Assembly: GCA_948146395.1 (NCBI GenBank)
Contig: OX411547.1
Span: 60,762,566-60,826,565, forward strand
Reading direction: 5' to 3'
Source: Fragum whitleyi
Taxonomy: Eukaryota > Mollusca > Bivalvia > Cardiida > Cardiidae
Length of the DNA stretch: 64,000 nucleotides
Made by a program: the position numbers and the translations under genes. This document shows positions 35,895-49,305 of the stretch, piece by piece (within the stretch, counting starts at the first letter, position 1; every line of letters begins with the position of its first letter). A model generated the notes under the pieces. The model did no database searches, had not been told where the DNA came from, and saw only the letters and a program-made list of their open reading frames with translations.

Positions 35895-36291
35895 CTTTAA
35901 TGCTTATCGGTGGTTTATCGAGAAATAACGGTAGATTATCACTTGATAATCTCACCGCAAAAGCAGTGAAATTATCAAAAACTTATACCCTGATTTTGTG
36001 CATTTCATCCTATCTGACGTCATCTATGCGGGGCGAAATAAGTGACGTCACAAGGAACGCTGCATAGCAATCATGAGCAAAATGACACGCTTTACGAAAA
36101 TATGTCCTAGAAATGTCACATTTTGTCTCCTTTTTGCATTAAAGAAATAGAATAATCGTTTGTTTTTCGTGTAAGATCGATAGATATTTCATTTCGTGAA
36201 CAACAAAAGCTATATTTTCTCGCGAAAACATAGCTTTTGTTGTTCACTCAATGAAATAAAATCCATCTTACACTGAAACAAACGATTATCC
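35895..36291 (-). mobile_element. Foldback family F, near-complete copy (reverse)
   Basis: From CTTTAATGCTTATCGGTGG to a hairpin at 36,150-36,291 whose arms contain AATCGTTTGTTTTTCGTGTA and CAACAAAAGCTATATTTTC. Two perfect TGACGTCA octamers lie at 36,015 and 36,043. Confidence 0.8.
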
Positions 36292-36710
36292 TCTATATAT
36301 GTAAACAGGGTTTTACACTAACTATATTTTGCCACCAGCCAGAAGGACCTATTAGCCCAAAATATAACAGGTCCGCCATGATAAAAACAGGTCCTGCATG
36401 AAAACCAATGTTTGATATTTAGAACTTTAAATGATAAATTGTAAAGAAAACATTGTTGGAATAGAATAAATTGCTTCTCACAAGCAATTTCTTCTTTTAC
36501 TACAATGTGTTCCATATGGTAATGTAAATTTTAGTATTGTAAAAGCAATTATTTTTCAAAAACTGGACGGGTTTGAAATACTTAGTTCTACCATTAACTA
36601 CAGGTCTGAAGGACCTACAGCATGGTAACATTTACTAGTCCTCCAACAAATCCACAAGTCTTGGGCCCGAGGACTGGTTTAAGTTTCGATCCCTGGTAAA
36701 TGAATCCGTG

Positions 36711-37210
36711 AAATTAACGCGCATATAGATCAAAACCATTCAAAATCACTCGCTTTGCGCTGCAATCATTCATCCCTAACGCTTACTCAAATCACTCAAA
36801 ACGCTCCAAAATTGTTCAAAAACGCTTCGAAATCGTTCAAGATGATCAAGATTCCAATCAAATCAATTAAAAATTATATCATTTTATTGGTAAGTGTTGA
36901 TGTTTTTAAGTGTCTAATTTAACCGTAAAGACACACAATCAAGCAAATACGTAGACTTTGTAAAAGGGAGGTAAAAAATTATCGCTTATTTCGTGCAATA
37001 ATTTTTTTTTATAAAATGGCCTGCGTCGCGGCAGTGAAAAAACCCCGTTGAATATTTTTGAAATTACATGGGTGTTATTACACTAGTGGAATAACTATGC
37101 AAATGAGCCTAAAGCGAATAGCAACGCTATTTTGTAACCGCGAAAATGACGTCATAAAGTACATATTGTGACGTCAATTTTGAACGGCGTTATACGTTTC
37201 GCAGAAAATT
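36711..37210 (-). mobile_element. Composite element: inverted MITE A arm joined to CRE-bearing core
   Basis: 36,711-36,985 is the right arm of MITE family A in reverse, up to AAAAGGGAGGTAAAAAATTA. From about 37,018 the core also found at 15,610 begins (CCCCGTTGAATATTTTTGAA, GGTGTTATTACACTAGTGG), with TGACGTCA at 37,147 and 37,169. Confidence 0.65.
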
Positions 37211-37296
37211 GAAATCTTGAATTTCAAGAATTTTTACGATTTTTTGCAAAAATTCGGGTCATATTATAAATAGATTATAAAATTTGTGTACATAAA

Positions 37297-37394
37297 ATAC
37301 CGAATTTATTAAACTCGTCATCTAAAACAGATAAAAACTCGGCATAGCCTCGTTTTTATCTGTTTATAGATGACTCATTTTATGAATTTGGTAT
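37297..37394. repeat. Foldback element with GGCATAGCC apex
   Basis: ATACCGAATTTATTAAACTC and TCATCTAAAACAGATAAAAA face TTTTTATCTGTTTATAGATGA and ATGAATTTGGTAT. Apex ACTCGGCATAGCCTCG is at about 37,338. Confidence 0.75.
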
Positions 37395-37792
37395 TCAACG
37401 ACCACTGATTCAATATCCTCTATACCTCCTATGAAAATCTTTCAAAAGTCGCTCCTCACATTCATTCATATTCATTAAAAAAAACATCGAAAAATCATCC
37501 AAATATTCAAATTCATGATGTTTCTAACTATAAGGTAAAACAAAAGTACTTCATTTTTTTGCCGATCAACATAGTGCTCTTGTCTATCGTAAAATTTACT
37601 GAAACACTCATTTATACTGGGATGATTAATGAACCCCGACATTTTCTGGGTTTTTTTGTTGTTGTTGTTGTTGACTTTTTTCTTTTACTTTTTTGACAGG
37701 GCGACTTAAACGTCAAATAAAGAACTTGAAAAAAAAATGTTTAGGTCGCTAACCACAAATTTATCCTTTGTCCGTGACTGTAATAACATAGA

Positions 37793-38211
37793 GGATAATC
37801 GTTTGTTTTTTGGAGTAAGATCGATTTATATTTCATTGAGTGAACGACAAAAGCTATATTTTCATGAGTGGCAGAGCCACTCATGAAAATATAGCTTTTG
37901 TTGTTCACGAAATGAAATATTAATCGATCTTACTCCAAAAAACAAACGATTATTCTATTTCTTTATTGCAAAAATGAGACAAAATGTGAAATTGCTAGGA
38001 CATATTTTCGTAAAGCGCGTCATTTTGCACGTAATTGCTATGCAACGTTCATTGTGACGTCACTTATTTCGCCCCGCATAGATAACGTCAGATAGGGTGA
38101 AATGCACAAAAGCAGGGTGTAAGTTTTTGATAATTTCACTGCTTTTGTGGTGAGATTATCAAGTGATAATCTACCGTTATTTCTCGATAAACCACCGAAA
38201 AGCATTAAAGA
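37793..38211 (+). mobile_element. Foldback family F, best-preserved copy
   Basis: A hairpin at 37,793-37,954 has near-perfect arms of about 80 bases (GATAATCGTTTGTTTTTTGG, GACAAAAGCTATATTTTCAT) meeting at GAGTGGCAGAGCCACTC. The rest has AAGCGCGTCATTTTGCACG, TGACGTCA at 38,055, GATAACGTCAGATAGGGTG and GATAATTTCACTGCTTTTG, ending at AAACCACCGAAAAGCATTAA. A diverged tail copy follows to about 38,335. It is non-coding. Confidence 0.85.
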
Positions 38212-38377
38212 AATACAGATAAATGCGAGTACTTTTATTCTTAGATGGTTTTCGGTGGATTATCGAGAGAAAAACGTAAGATTGTCATTTCATAAACTCA
38301 CCTCCGAACCAGTGAATATCCGAAGATCTATACCTGCCTTTTGACGTTAACTAAACAGAGCCAAATAAAGATATTAT

Positions 38378-38508
38378 AGGTTATTGAATTTATATGGGAA
38401 TATATTGTGTCGGGCGAGTTCTTTTGGCAGAGTGCCCGAGCTTGCGAGGGCAACTACGCCAAAAGAACGAGTCCGACACAATATATTCCCATTTAAATTC
38501 AATAACCT
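38378..38508. repeat. Foldback element with 50-base arms
   Basis: AGGTTATTGAATTTATATGG and GAATATATTGTGTCGG pair with CCGACACAATATATTCCCAT and AAATTCAATAACCT. The arms differ at a few positions. The loop GGCAGAGTGCCCGAGCTTGC contains the same GGCAGAG motif as other hairpins here. Confidence 0.8.
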
Positions 38509-39206
38509 TTTTATTGTATACTTTGATATTGTTGGACGATGTTAACTTCTTATTTATAAATTTTTACATATCCTATACTTCAAGACCGATTGTTTGTTTA
38601 AAATTAAACCACTTTTTTTAATAACAGTTACGCCGTAGACCCTTTCCCGCAAAATCCTTTCCGTTATATTTTTACGTTCGGATGAATACATCCGTTGCTA
38701 TGAAGTAACAGTGTAATGCTACGTTCCCACTATCACGATTCGCGCCACGATTGAAATCGTATTCTTTATCGTGGACTTATCGTGGTGCTCGTATCAGATC
38801 ATATCAAATCTTGAGGTCGCTCGTGGCAATCGTGTTGATCGTAGAAAATTTTTGGGCTGTCCAAAAATTTTCCACGATCGACACGATTATTTTTCAATCG
38901 TATTCATCGCATCAGAACGTATTGCATCGTAGCTAAGCGTAACATAGCGCATCTAATCGTGCTTCCAAATCGTGGTGATCGGGGTCAGTCTTGGACATCA
39001 CAAAACCCACGCTCTGTTGAGATGTGTTGCGATCTCTCACGATCTGGTACGATCAGTGACGCGCTTTCGGGGACTCTTGCTCACGACCTGTTACGAATGT
39101 CTCACGAGCAGATACGATTTGATACGAGAAGATAAGAGTAAATGCGAGAAGTTACGAGTATCAAACCCTTTTCACGGACACTCACGATCTGTACGAGATT
39201 CCACAA

Positions 39207-39216
39207 CATATATATA
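39207..39216 (+). promoter_or_regulatory. TATA box of the MADF gene
   Basis: TATATATACC about 85 bases before the ATG, at the inner edge of the left subterminal array. Confidence 0.5.
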
Positions 39217-39296
39217 CCGTGATACCGTGAACGATTCAGCGACCTAATCTTGTAGAGAAAACATCTACTGTAAACTTGCTTTTACGCCGTTAAGAG

Positions 39297-41306
<2,010 letters not shown>

Positions 41307-41420
41307 AGACTCCTTCTGGCAGAAGCTTCTCCCCATACACTCAGTCAGAGACAAAGGCTCCTTGAATACTTTTTAAGAGCCATCCTATTCCACTCCATGA
41401 TTACAAAAATTAAAGAAAAC

Positions 41421-41426
41421 AATAAA
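41421..41426 (+). terminator. Polyadenylation signal of the MADF gene
   Basis: AATAAA 115 bases after the stop codon, before the nested MITE. Confidence 0.6.
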
Positions 41427-41554
41427 GGCTCTTCCATTTAGAAATTATGTGTAATAATTAAAAAACATCAAAATTAAAGACAAATGAAAGTCGTTAACTT
41501 AATTGTTTTCAGGAATATTGTTTTCTCACATACCAATGCCTATTAGACCGAGGT

Positions 41555-41979
41555 AGTAACATCGTGAAATCGACAAGGTGGATGGTTTAAGAATGATTTT
41601 AGAATGAAATTGAATGAGTGTGAGGAGCGAGTTTCGAATGAAATTAGAAGGAGGTAATACAACATCGTTAATTTCATCCAATTGGACGAAATTAGCGATA
41701 TTTTATTACCTCCCTTTAAAAAAACGTACTTTACTGTTCGTGCGTCTTCACGGACAAATCAGACGCTTTACAATCGACATCAGCCGAATCGTGGAATGAT
41801 TTGATCAATTTGAATGAAATGTTGATTGTTTTGAACGATTTCGTAGTGTTTTTGTACGATTTTTGAGCGTTTTGAGTAATTGGAGTGAGTGTTTGGAACG
41901 AGTGAATGGAGCGCTGAATGATCGTTTTAGAATGCTTTTGAGCGGAGTGAATGTCAATTTCACTATGTTATTAACTGTA
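41555..41979 (+). mobile_element. MITE family A copy nested in the Harbinger element
   Basis: From GTAACATCGTGAAATCGACA to TTCACTATGTTATTAACTGTA, with central GGAGGTAATACAACATCG and TATTACCTCCCTTTAA. It is younger than the host element. Confidence 0.8.
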
Positions 41980-42343
41980 TCCCTGTTTTTTGCACGATAG
42001 TGGTGGTATCGATCCCACATGGGCACCCGTAGACAGAACAGCTCACACGCGACTTTTGACGTAATGACGTTCCAAATTGTCGGATAACGTCGGCTTTCTA
42101 CATTAGCGATGTCAGCTGGTGAAAAAGCAATTTAGAATCTCAAACGTCTATAACTTCTTTATTTCTGAATAAAGTCCTCAAGTGCGGGTATGCATTTTCT
42201 TAATTAAACCAAAAGAAATATCTTGATACCAAAATTTTTTATCTTTGTTTAAATGATTTGGTTTTGCTACACTTCTCCATCTTTCCTGAAGAAAAGACTG
42301 CATTCAAATCGCCATACTTAATTAGTATATGAAAAAAAAAATC

Positions 42344-42472
42344 GGTAATTGTTGTTCAGTTGGGAAAGGAAATCCAAACCCTCGAGTCCAGCGGTCAAGT
42401 GGGAAACTCGGCAAAGCCGTGATCGCTGGGCCCTCGGGTTGGGATTTCTTTGACCCACTGAAAAACAATTAT
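42344..42472. repeat. Foldback element nested in the Harbinger element
   Basis: AATTGTTGTTCAGTTGGG and AGGAAATCCAAACCCTCGAG face CTCGGGTTGGGATTTCTTTG and CCCACTGAAAAACAATT. Apex ACTCGGCAAAGCCGTG is at about 42,407. Confidence 0.75.
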
Positions 42473-43245
42473 GGATTCTATTTACATCGAATGCAAAAGT
42501 AACTTGACTAAAAATTAATGCAGTTAACTACTGAAAGTTCAAAATGACAACTACAGCAGAAGGGAAAATGAAAATGGTGTTTCAAGTTCCGGCAGACTCC
42601 CAAAGAAGTGTTAAGTCGTGGTCAATTATAGAGATATCATAATTGACTGGGTTAACTACTGGTTGCAGGCAATGGGTCAGGAGAAACTCGTCAAAACATG
42701 TGTTGTCTCTGTTGAGGCCCAGTTAAATTAACAGAATCGTGATCGTTCGCATTGCTTTAGAATTTCGAGTGTTTAAATGGTGTTTTACGCCGTTTTTAAC
42801 ATTTGTTTTGTTATACAGCAGCGAAACTCTTTTATTCATGCGCTTTATGGGTTTTACTAATACTAGTTCTTGAAAATGAGGAGGAGGTTAACATTTCATT
42901 TGAGTTCTAGATTCGACAAATCAATACAAAAAGACATTTTCAAAACATTGTGACAAAACGAAAATTTACTCATAACATGCAAATGCTCATTTTATCACAA
43001 TGGTTTCTATTTTGTCACACGATTTAACCATTTGTAAGTTATGATATGTCGTACGTACAAGTTTCGGAATTTGGGAGGTCTAAAATCAGCATATCCGGGA
43101 ATGTTTAAACAACTTTGCTGCAATGATACAAACATAAATTTCTTTTGCCCGAAATCATTGACTGAATAATCGTTAAGAACAGAAACAAAAATATGCATCG
43201 GCAATATATCTATTTCCTCAAGTTTCAGAAATAAATTTCAAAATA
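42473..43245. other. 3' region of the Harbinger nuclease gene
   Basis: A reverse-strand AATAAA is present at 42,831-42,836, about 410 bases past the nuclease stop; a weak polyA candidate. No other feature is recognised. Confidence 0.35.
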
Positions 43246-44602
43246 TCAAACGATATCCTCTCCAACATCTGCGTCAACCAGCCCAGCCATCCTTTCCTGC
43301 CATGGGACTGCGCCTTGTGGTGTGTTGAAGAATGCCTTCAGGAGTTCCCTCTGATATTTCGCATCTGCTGAACCTGAATTGCGAGGCGCAGGCGGTTGAT
43401 CCACATCTAGCCAGTCTACTTGGTCCCTCCATGCCCCTGGAATGACATTTAGGTTTTCATCCTCACGGTCCGCCTCTTGTGCTGCAATACCTGGATACCT
43501 CAGCCGGAGTAGGTTGTGCAGGACCACTGCTGCCTCTGCTATATCCTTCACAGTGTCGGGATTCTGCTCTAGAGTCCTTAGGAGACACCTGAATCTATTC
43601 GCTAGAATCCCAAAAGCATTTTCAACCACTCTCCCCCCCCCCTCGAAAGTCTATAATTGAAAATCCTCTCCTCCCTAGACATCCTTTTTCTGCTGTATGG
43701 CTTCATAAGGTAGTTCCTGAGTGCAAAGGCGTCATCCCCCAGGATGAAGAAGGGCATGTCTTGGTGATCATCAGGGCTCGCAGTGAGAGGGCAGGGTCGA
43801 GGGAGTCCTAGAGATTCTTCTTCTAGGCCGTTAAACAGCTCCGAATCGCCAAATATCTGAGCATCTGACATGTGTCCTTTTCCACCAAGCTCGAGCCACA
43901 CAAACTTATAATCAGCATCCACTGGGCTAGAAGTGGTATCAAAAAAAATCCCTTGTAATTGAAATACAGACTGCCTGTTTGGGACGGCTTCTTGATAGCA
44001 ATGTGTTTGCCATCCAATGCCCCAACCGCGTGAGGGATGTTCCATTTCTGCTCAAATTGGTAAGCTAAGGCTTTCCATGCATCAGGGGTGACAGGTAGGC
44101 TGAACACTTCATCTTTGAATGCGTGTACAATTGCCCGACATACTTCTGGAATCATCCTCGAGATACTGGAAACTCCACACCTGAAGGCATACGCAAGAGA
44201 CCGATAGTTGTCTCCAGTAGCAAGGTGCCTCAGTGTCAATGCCAGCTTTAGTCCAGGTGAAAGGGGTTGCCTAAAACTGGTGACTTCCCTCTCGATTGCT
44301 GGGGCCACCCTCTGTAACACTTCATCGAAGAGCTCTGGTGTTAATCTCGTATAGTTTTGGAAGGCGATTGGATCTTCCAGTCTCAGATGGGTGTCTAGGA
44401 GGCTTGAGTATTGACCAAGTTGTAGTCGTCTTTCTTCTGTGAGCCATGGACGCATCCAAAACTGTCTGACTGCAGCTCTCCTGGCTCTTTTTGACTGGGT
44501 TTGTAGCTGGTCTGGCTGTTGCTCGTCTTCTTCTTCTATGGCGATAGTATAAGCATACAGTAAAACTGCAAATGTTATGTTTTCATCCTGAGCTTCTGCC
44601 AT
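43246..44602 (-). pseudogene. HARBI1-like DDE nuclease (Harbinger transposase), two frame disruptions
   Basis: Starts at ATG 44,602. The first frame gives an N-terminal region, a helical domain (RLTPELFDEVLQRVAP, LRHLATGDNYRSLAYAFRCG) and the first catalytic Asp in [15 protein letters not shown] (D197). Homology continues to IPLLA, then switches frame near 43,915-43,935 to [20 protein letters not shown], which holds the second catalytic Asp. A second switch at the ten-base C run (43,633-43,642) leads to [14 protein letters not shown] with the catalytic Glu, and the last frame ends at 43,246. All three DDE residues are present. The first break needs a one-base indel; the second is at a homopolymer and could be a sequencing error. 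The family encodes the endonuclease that cuts and inserts the element at TWA sites. Confidence 0.88.
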
Positions 44603-44676
44603 TTTCAACTGTTATGATTTGTAGTTTTTACTCTGTAGGAGACCAAGAAATAATGAAGTCGATAGTCAGTCGGACT

Positions 44677-44688
44677 GTATATATATCC
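44677..44688 (-). promoter_or_regulatory. TATA box of the nuclease gene
   Basis: On the minus strand GGATATATATACAG lies about 80 bases before the ATG at 44,602, mirroring the spacing on the other side of the element. Confidence 0.5.
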
Positions 44689-45137
44689 TCCGGGGTCCAA
44701 TCGTAGCTCAAATCGTGATTATCATCGAACGTGATCGTGAAAGACATCTTGACGATAATCGCATCCTGTCCCAACAGAGCGTATCGGTTCGAGCTGAACG
44801 TACCAGAACGTATGTGCTCGTGTCAGATCGTCCCAAATCGGGAACCCCGTATGTGTTGATCGCGTCAGATCGCTACCCCATCGTGGACTCGATCGGGATA
44901 ATCCTATCTAAACTTATGTGATCTTATCTGAACGGGAAATCAAATTGTGGCTTATCGTGTCGACTGAAATTGACTAATCGTAATCATATCGCAGCCGAGC
45001 GTAACAAATCGTGTCAGAACGTATCCAGTCCCATAACGTCGTATTCCTGCCCGATATTTTTAAAGAAATCCCACGATCAGCCACGAATGGTCAATCTTGG
45101 CGTTCGTAACGGATCGTACGACAGTGGGAACATAGCA

Positions 45138-46376
45138 TAAAGGACGGCGCACATTTTTGTGTCGATTCGCATTTTCGATTTTTAAATACGCGTTGATTTC
45201 GACTTACTTTCAACAAAAATGAAATAAATTTATTTACAAAAACTTGTTCATTTGTTATTCTTACCAGTTACATGTTCCAGAACCTACTCAATCGGCGTAC
45301 TTGATACCGAACCAGACTAGCGATAGTCACGAAGGACAGAGGTGCGTTTTTTACATTGAGATGAAAATTTCCGCTTAATAAGATTATTAAGAGGTCATAA
45401 GAAACGATTTTCAATATTTTGAGTGAAAAAACTCGACGTCGTCAAGGCTTCTCATTTTAAGCCAATGCAAAAGCATCTTCGTTTCCTCATAAAGATATCT
45501 TAAGATTCTTGATAAGCCGCTTAAAAATCTTAACCTAAAAAACGCTACATCTTAAAAATCTTAATGAGATTCTTAAGAATCTTAATCTAAGAAACGCATC
45601 TCGGGACGGAGTAAAAGACGAGATAAAAGAGAAATATAGGGAGAAAGAGAGAAAGATACTAGAATTATGATAGACACAAAGGGATGGACATGAATAAGTT
45701 TTGAAAGAGCTATGAAATAACATAAGTAAAGAAGAAACAAAAACAGTGATTTGGAAGAAATTTGAGGGGGGATCATCTGAGGAAAGACGGAGAGGGGGGG
45801 GGGGGGGGGTGAAGTGGTTGATTTCTCGGAAAATGTTTTCAAATAGATAAAAACAAACAATGATGTATTGCCCTTTAGGCATTCAAAGAATTTGAAACTT
45901 ATTTTTTTACTCTGACAAAACTATTTCTCGAATATTGAACGCTAAAAGAAAGTGTTGATAATGTGATTTTATGTTGACTTATGGAGAGGTAGCAACCAGA
46001 AAGTAGTCCAGTCCATTTGTGCACGTGAAAATAATCTGAGTGCGATATCAAAGTATGCAATATCAAAAAATATTGCATACTTTCCTCTCGTTCAAATACA
46101 TAGAGACAATATCAAAGTATATAATAAAACGTGATGACGTTACATAATAGCGTGAAACATGACGCTCCTAAAAAAGGGGCCAAAATTTTCATTTATTGTC
46201 TTATTTTGCACTATAGAAAAGAACAATCGATGGTTTTTCAAGCAAGATCTATTAACATTTCTTTCATGAAAAACTAAAGCTTTATATTCAATCGTGACTC
46301 CGCCATTCGCGAAAATTTAGATTTTGCTGTTCATTCAATGAAATATATCGATATGGAACAATCGATTATACTCTGT
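45138..46376. other. Spacer with partial foldback family F
   Basis: A purine-rich stretch lies at about 45,600-45,690 and a poly-G run at about 45,793-45,810. About 46,053-46,084 is a short perfect hairpin (AGTATGCAATATCAAAAAAT). About 46,195-46,370 is a degraded family F hairpin with apex GTGACTCCGCCATTCGCG. No gene is recognised. Confidence 0.5.
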
Positions 46377-46377
46377 A

Positions 46378-46606
46378 CTGTTAACAACATCATTAGGTTG
46401 ACAAGATGAATGATTTTTGAATGATTTCGGAATGGAATTAAATGGCCATTTTGAGTGAGTATTGAATAAAATTAAGAGCGGTAATCCAATGGCGCTAATT
46501 TTATTCAGGCTGAACAATAATTAGCGATATTTATAGCTACCCTACAATAAAATCTGCATACAAATTCTATAAATAGCTTCCCAATTATTCAAGAACCAAT
46601 CAGAAG
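46378..46606 (+). mobile_element. MITE family A, left part
   Basis: TACTGTTAACAACATCATTAGG to ATAGCTTCCCAATTATTC, covering the left half, the central hairpin and a little beyond. The right end is missing. Confidence 0.7.
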
Positions 46607-47320
46607 GAAAATGCCAATTTGCTTAAAAGTAAATCAAATTCAAAAAGTTTGTTTCTTTCAAAACTTTCAAAATGTATTATTTGAATCCAGTTTTGAGTTG
46701 ATTGCGTGACTTTTTGTAAATGACCGCCATCTAGCATAAATGAAAAGGCGTGCGGAATGCTTCTGTGTTTACCCTTGACGAGGTAATCTATTTTTAGCCA
46801 ATCACGTGTACCCGTGACAGTTACGCATTGATTTGATTGGTAAATCACTTACGAATGAAATGAGACAAATCAAAGCTTTGATCCGTGTATACATTTCGTA
46901 GATACGTGACGCTGAAGGTGATAAATAGAGGTCCGTTGCGGCAGTTCATCCGATTGCAAGGGCGTAGCTCCCATTACGCACATTACGCAAAAGCGTAATA
47001 CAAATATTTTTTTCTTTCGAAAAATCTCGTTCATGAATGTTCATAACATCGAAACTACAGCTTATTCAAGCTGTAGTTACGATGTTTGATTATTCATCCG
47101 CGCTCAAATCATATAAACGGGGAGCGGGTGGGGGGCAATAGTCTTTAGCCTCTGTCCACATATCGCCTTATCCTATTTATTCTTTGGTGGTCGCCTTCGA
47201 AATGCGTAAAAAGTTCACAGTCCTAGCTACGCCTATGGATTGGTCTAGAGCTCAAACACACAATTAAGCACTGCTCCACCTTTTGAGGAATAGTCTTCTT
47301 CTTTCTTATAATCTTAAAGG

Positions 47321-47489
47321 ATTCAAACTATGCAGTTAAGAATTATAAATTGTAATTCAAACTATGCTGTTAAGAGTTAAAAATTGTAATTCAAACTATG
47401 CTGTTCAGAGTTATAAATTGTAATTCAAACTATGCAGTTAAGAGTTATAAATTGTAATTCAAACTATGCAGTTAAGAATATAAATTGTA
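47321..47489. repeat. 34-bp tandem repeat, five copies
   Basis: Unit starts ATTCAAACTATGCAGTTAAG and ends ATTATAAATTGTA; starts at 47,321, 47,355, 47,389, 47,423 and 47,457. Only a few substitutions separate copies. Confidence 0.95.
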
Positions 47490-47580
47490 ATTTATTCAAT
47501 TGGATTATCAGAAGTCTTGTATTTATTGAGGAGAATCTTGCAGATCGGACCTTCACAGGTTACGCATTGTTGATCCGCCA

Positions 47581-47778
47581 TTTTTACGTGCCTGTAATTT
47601 TATAATTGAGAAAACATTGTGAGAAAAGAAGAAATTGCTTCTGACAAGCAATTTCTTCTTTTTCCACACTATTTTCTACCCTACTGAATGGTTATTTTCA
47701 AATTAAATATACTTTAAATTTTCGTCTGCAAAACGTTTGAATTTGGACAGGTCCAAAATTTTGTAAAACAGGAGAGGG
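47581..47778. mobile_element. PiggyBac-like MITE, copy lacking the left end
   Basis: Shares GAAGAAATTGCTTCTGACAA, TTTCGTCTGCAAAACG and the right end AAACAGGAGAGGG followed by TTAA with the complete copies. The CCCTTTC left end is missing. Confidence 0.75.
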
Positions 47779-47782
47779 TTAA

Positions 47783-48510
47783 TCAAGTAGTCTAGGCGGT
47801 ATCAACGCGATGGATGTGGAACGGAAGGCATTTCCTTACGCGTTTGGCCACCGGTCTGAACGTGTGATGTGTTGTTTCCGAGAATATATGGGATCTTTCA
47901 AAGTGCGGAACTATATCTGGGCCCGAGGTTATAAAACTTTTCTCAATTCAAAATTGTCTAAAATTTCAATTTGAAATTAAATCCCTAATTCTGTTTTAAT
48001 ACTCATTTTAATGTATTCACACTGAAGATGATATTAATTAGCTTATTAATATTACCTTTTTTTCAAACATTTATTTTAATGTAAAATTTGAGAAAATTCC
48101 TAGTTGAGCCCGAGAAAAAGGTTATAACCTCGGGCCCTGGTATTTAGACACCGACCCGTTCAAGATGTACCTATATTGATGTAATACTCATGAGGGGAAG
48201 AACTGTTATTATATATCTTTAAGCACAGCTTCCAGCAAACGAACGCCTTTGCTCGAGTATTTTAGTTTTGTTTCAATGCAACATTGTGATATTTTATTAA
48301 ATTTCGTAGCTTTTCGAGACTGTGAAGCATTCTCAACATGCTTGATAACTGCTATTCATATTCACCAGTCTGTGATCTTTGGTTTTTACCAATTGATAAA
48401 ATGCTGTAACAATTTTGATAGTGAGAGCGTGCAAGATCGGTGTGGCGTTTGTCATTAGAACTTGATTGAATTATTAATTGAGATCAATCTCCTTATCTTT
48501 CAACTTCCAC
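47783..48510. other. Spacer with short inverted blocks
   Basis: CTGGGCCCGAGGTTATAA at about 47,918 is mirrored by TTATAACCTCGGGCCCTGG at about 48,121, suggesting another foldback element of about 220 bp (AACTTTTCTCAATTC and GAGAAAATTCCTAGTT are only loosely complementary). No gene is recognised. Confidence 0.5.
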
Positions 48511-48627
48511 TTCATAGATGGAAAAAATAGATGGACCGTGGACAGATTGTTCATAGATGGAAAAAATAGATAGACCGTGGACAGATTGTTCTTAGATGGA
48601 AAAAATAGATAGACCGTGGACAGATTG
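48511..48627. repeat. 39-bp tandem repeat, three copies
   Basis: Unit TTCATAGATGGAAAAAATAG followed by ATGGACCGTGGACAGATTG; starts at 48,511, 48,550 and 48,589. Copies are nearly identical. Confidence 0.95.
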
Positions 48628-48687
48628 TTCACTGACCGTTCATTTTCCTGTCGTCTTGTCGCTCATCGATGCACCGGCCCGTCACAA

Positions 48688-48970
48688 TATCAGATCAGTA
48701 AATTCGGTCAATTGGACGAAATAACCGATATCTTATTACCTCCCTCTACAAAAAACTACGTTTTTTTTCTGTTTTTGTATCTTGGTGTTTTGTTTGTTAA
48801 AATAATCCAGACAAACCAATAAGATAGTGGAATATCGGTCGTTTTAAATGAAATGTTGATCGTTTCAGCCGATGTCGTGATTTTTTTTTATATATCTTTT
48901 TAACAATTTAGGAGCCTTTTTTGATTGAGTGATATGAATACATTGTTTAAAGCGCTGGTTGGGCCATTTT
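48688..48970 (+). mobile_element. MITE family A variant, right part
   Basis: Central hairpin remnant CAATTGGACGAAATAACCG and TATTACCTCCCTCTAC, then AAATGAAATGTTGATCGTTTC and TTTAAAGCGCTG. It resembles the arm variant seen at 15,840 and 41,700. Confidence 0.6.
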
Positions 48971-48979
48971 TTCGGAGAT

Positions 48980-49305
48980 AAATGTATAATACGTACTTAG
49001 TGTTTTGTATGAAGAAAAACATCTAACGAGCTTGGGAGAATTGATCACTATCGAGGCTCTGCCGAGACAATTTTCAATTTTCACAACCGAGCTAGATATT
49101 TTTTTCATACAATACCTTTAAGTTTGTATTATATTTCTCTTATAACCTCTATTTGTCTTGTTTTCGTCGATGTTTCTAACTGAAATGCAAGTTGCTAAAA
49201 ATAAACGCATTATATTATTCTTCTAGAAATAACTATGTGATATCATAAAAAATATCATACGGGATGTTAGCACACGGATATTTTTATATATAGTTATAAG
49301 ATAAA
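48980..49305. mobile_element. Foldback family P, copy 3
   Basis: Hairpin arms GTATGAAGAAAAACATCTAAC and CTAGATATTTTTTTCATAC, apex GAGGCTCTGCCGAG at about 49,053, then the family flank ATAACCTCTATTTGTCTTG to ATAGTTATAAGATAA. Confidence 0.8.

Noticed and set aside
47321..48627. CRISPR-like spaced repeats
   Set aside because: The 34-bp and 39-bp units are directly adjacent without unique spacers, and the genome is eukaryotic.
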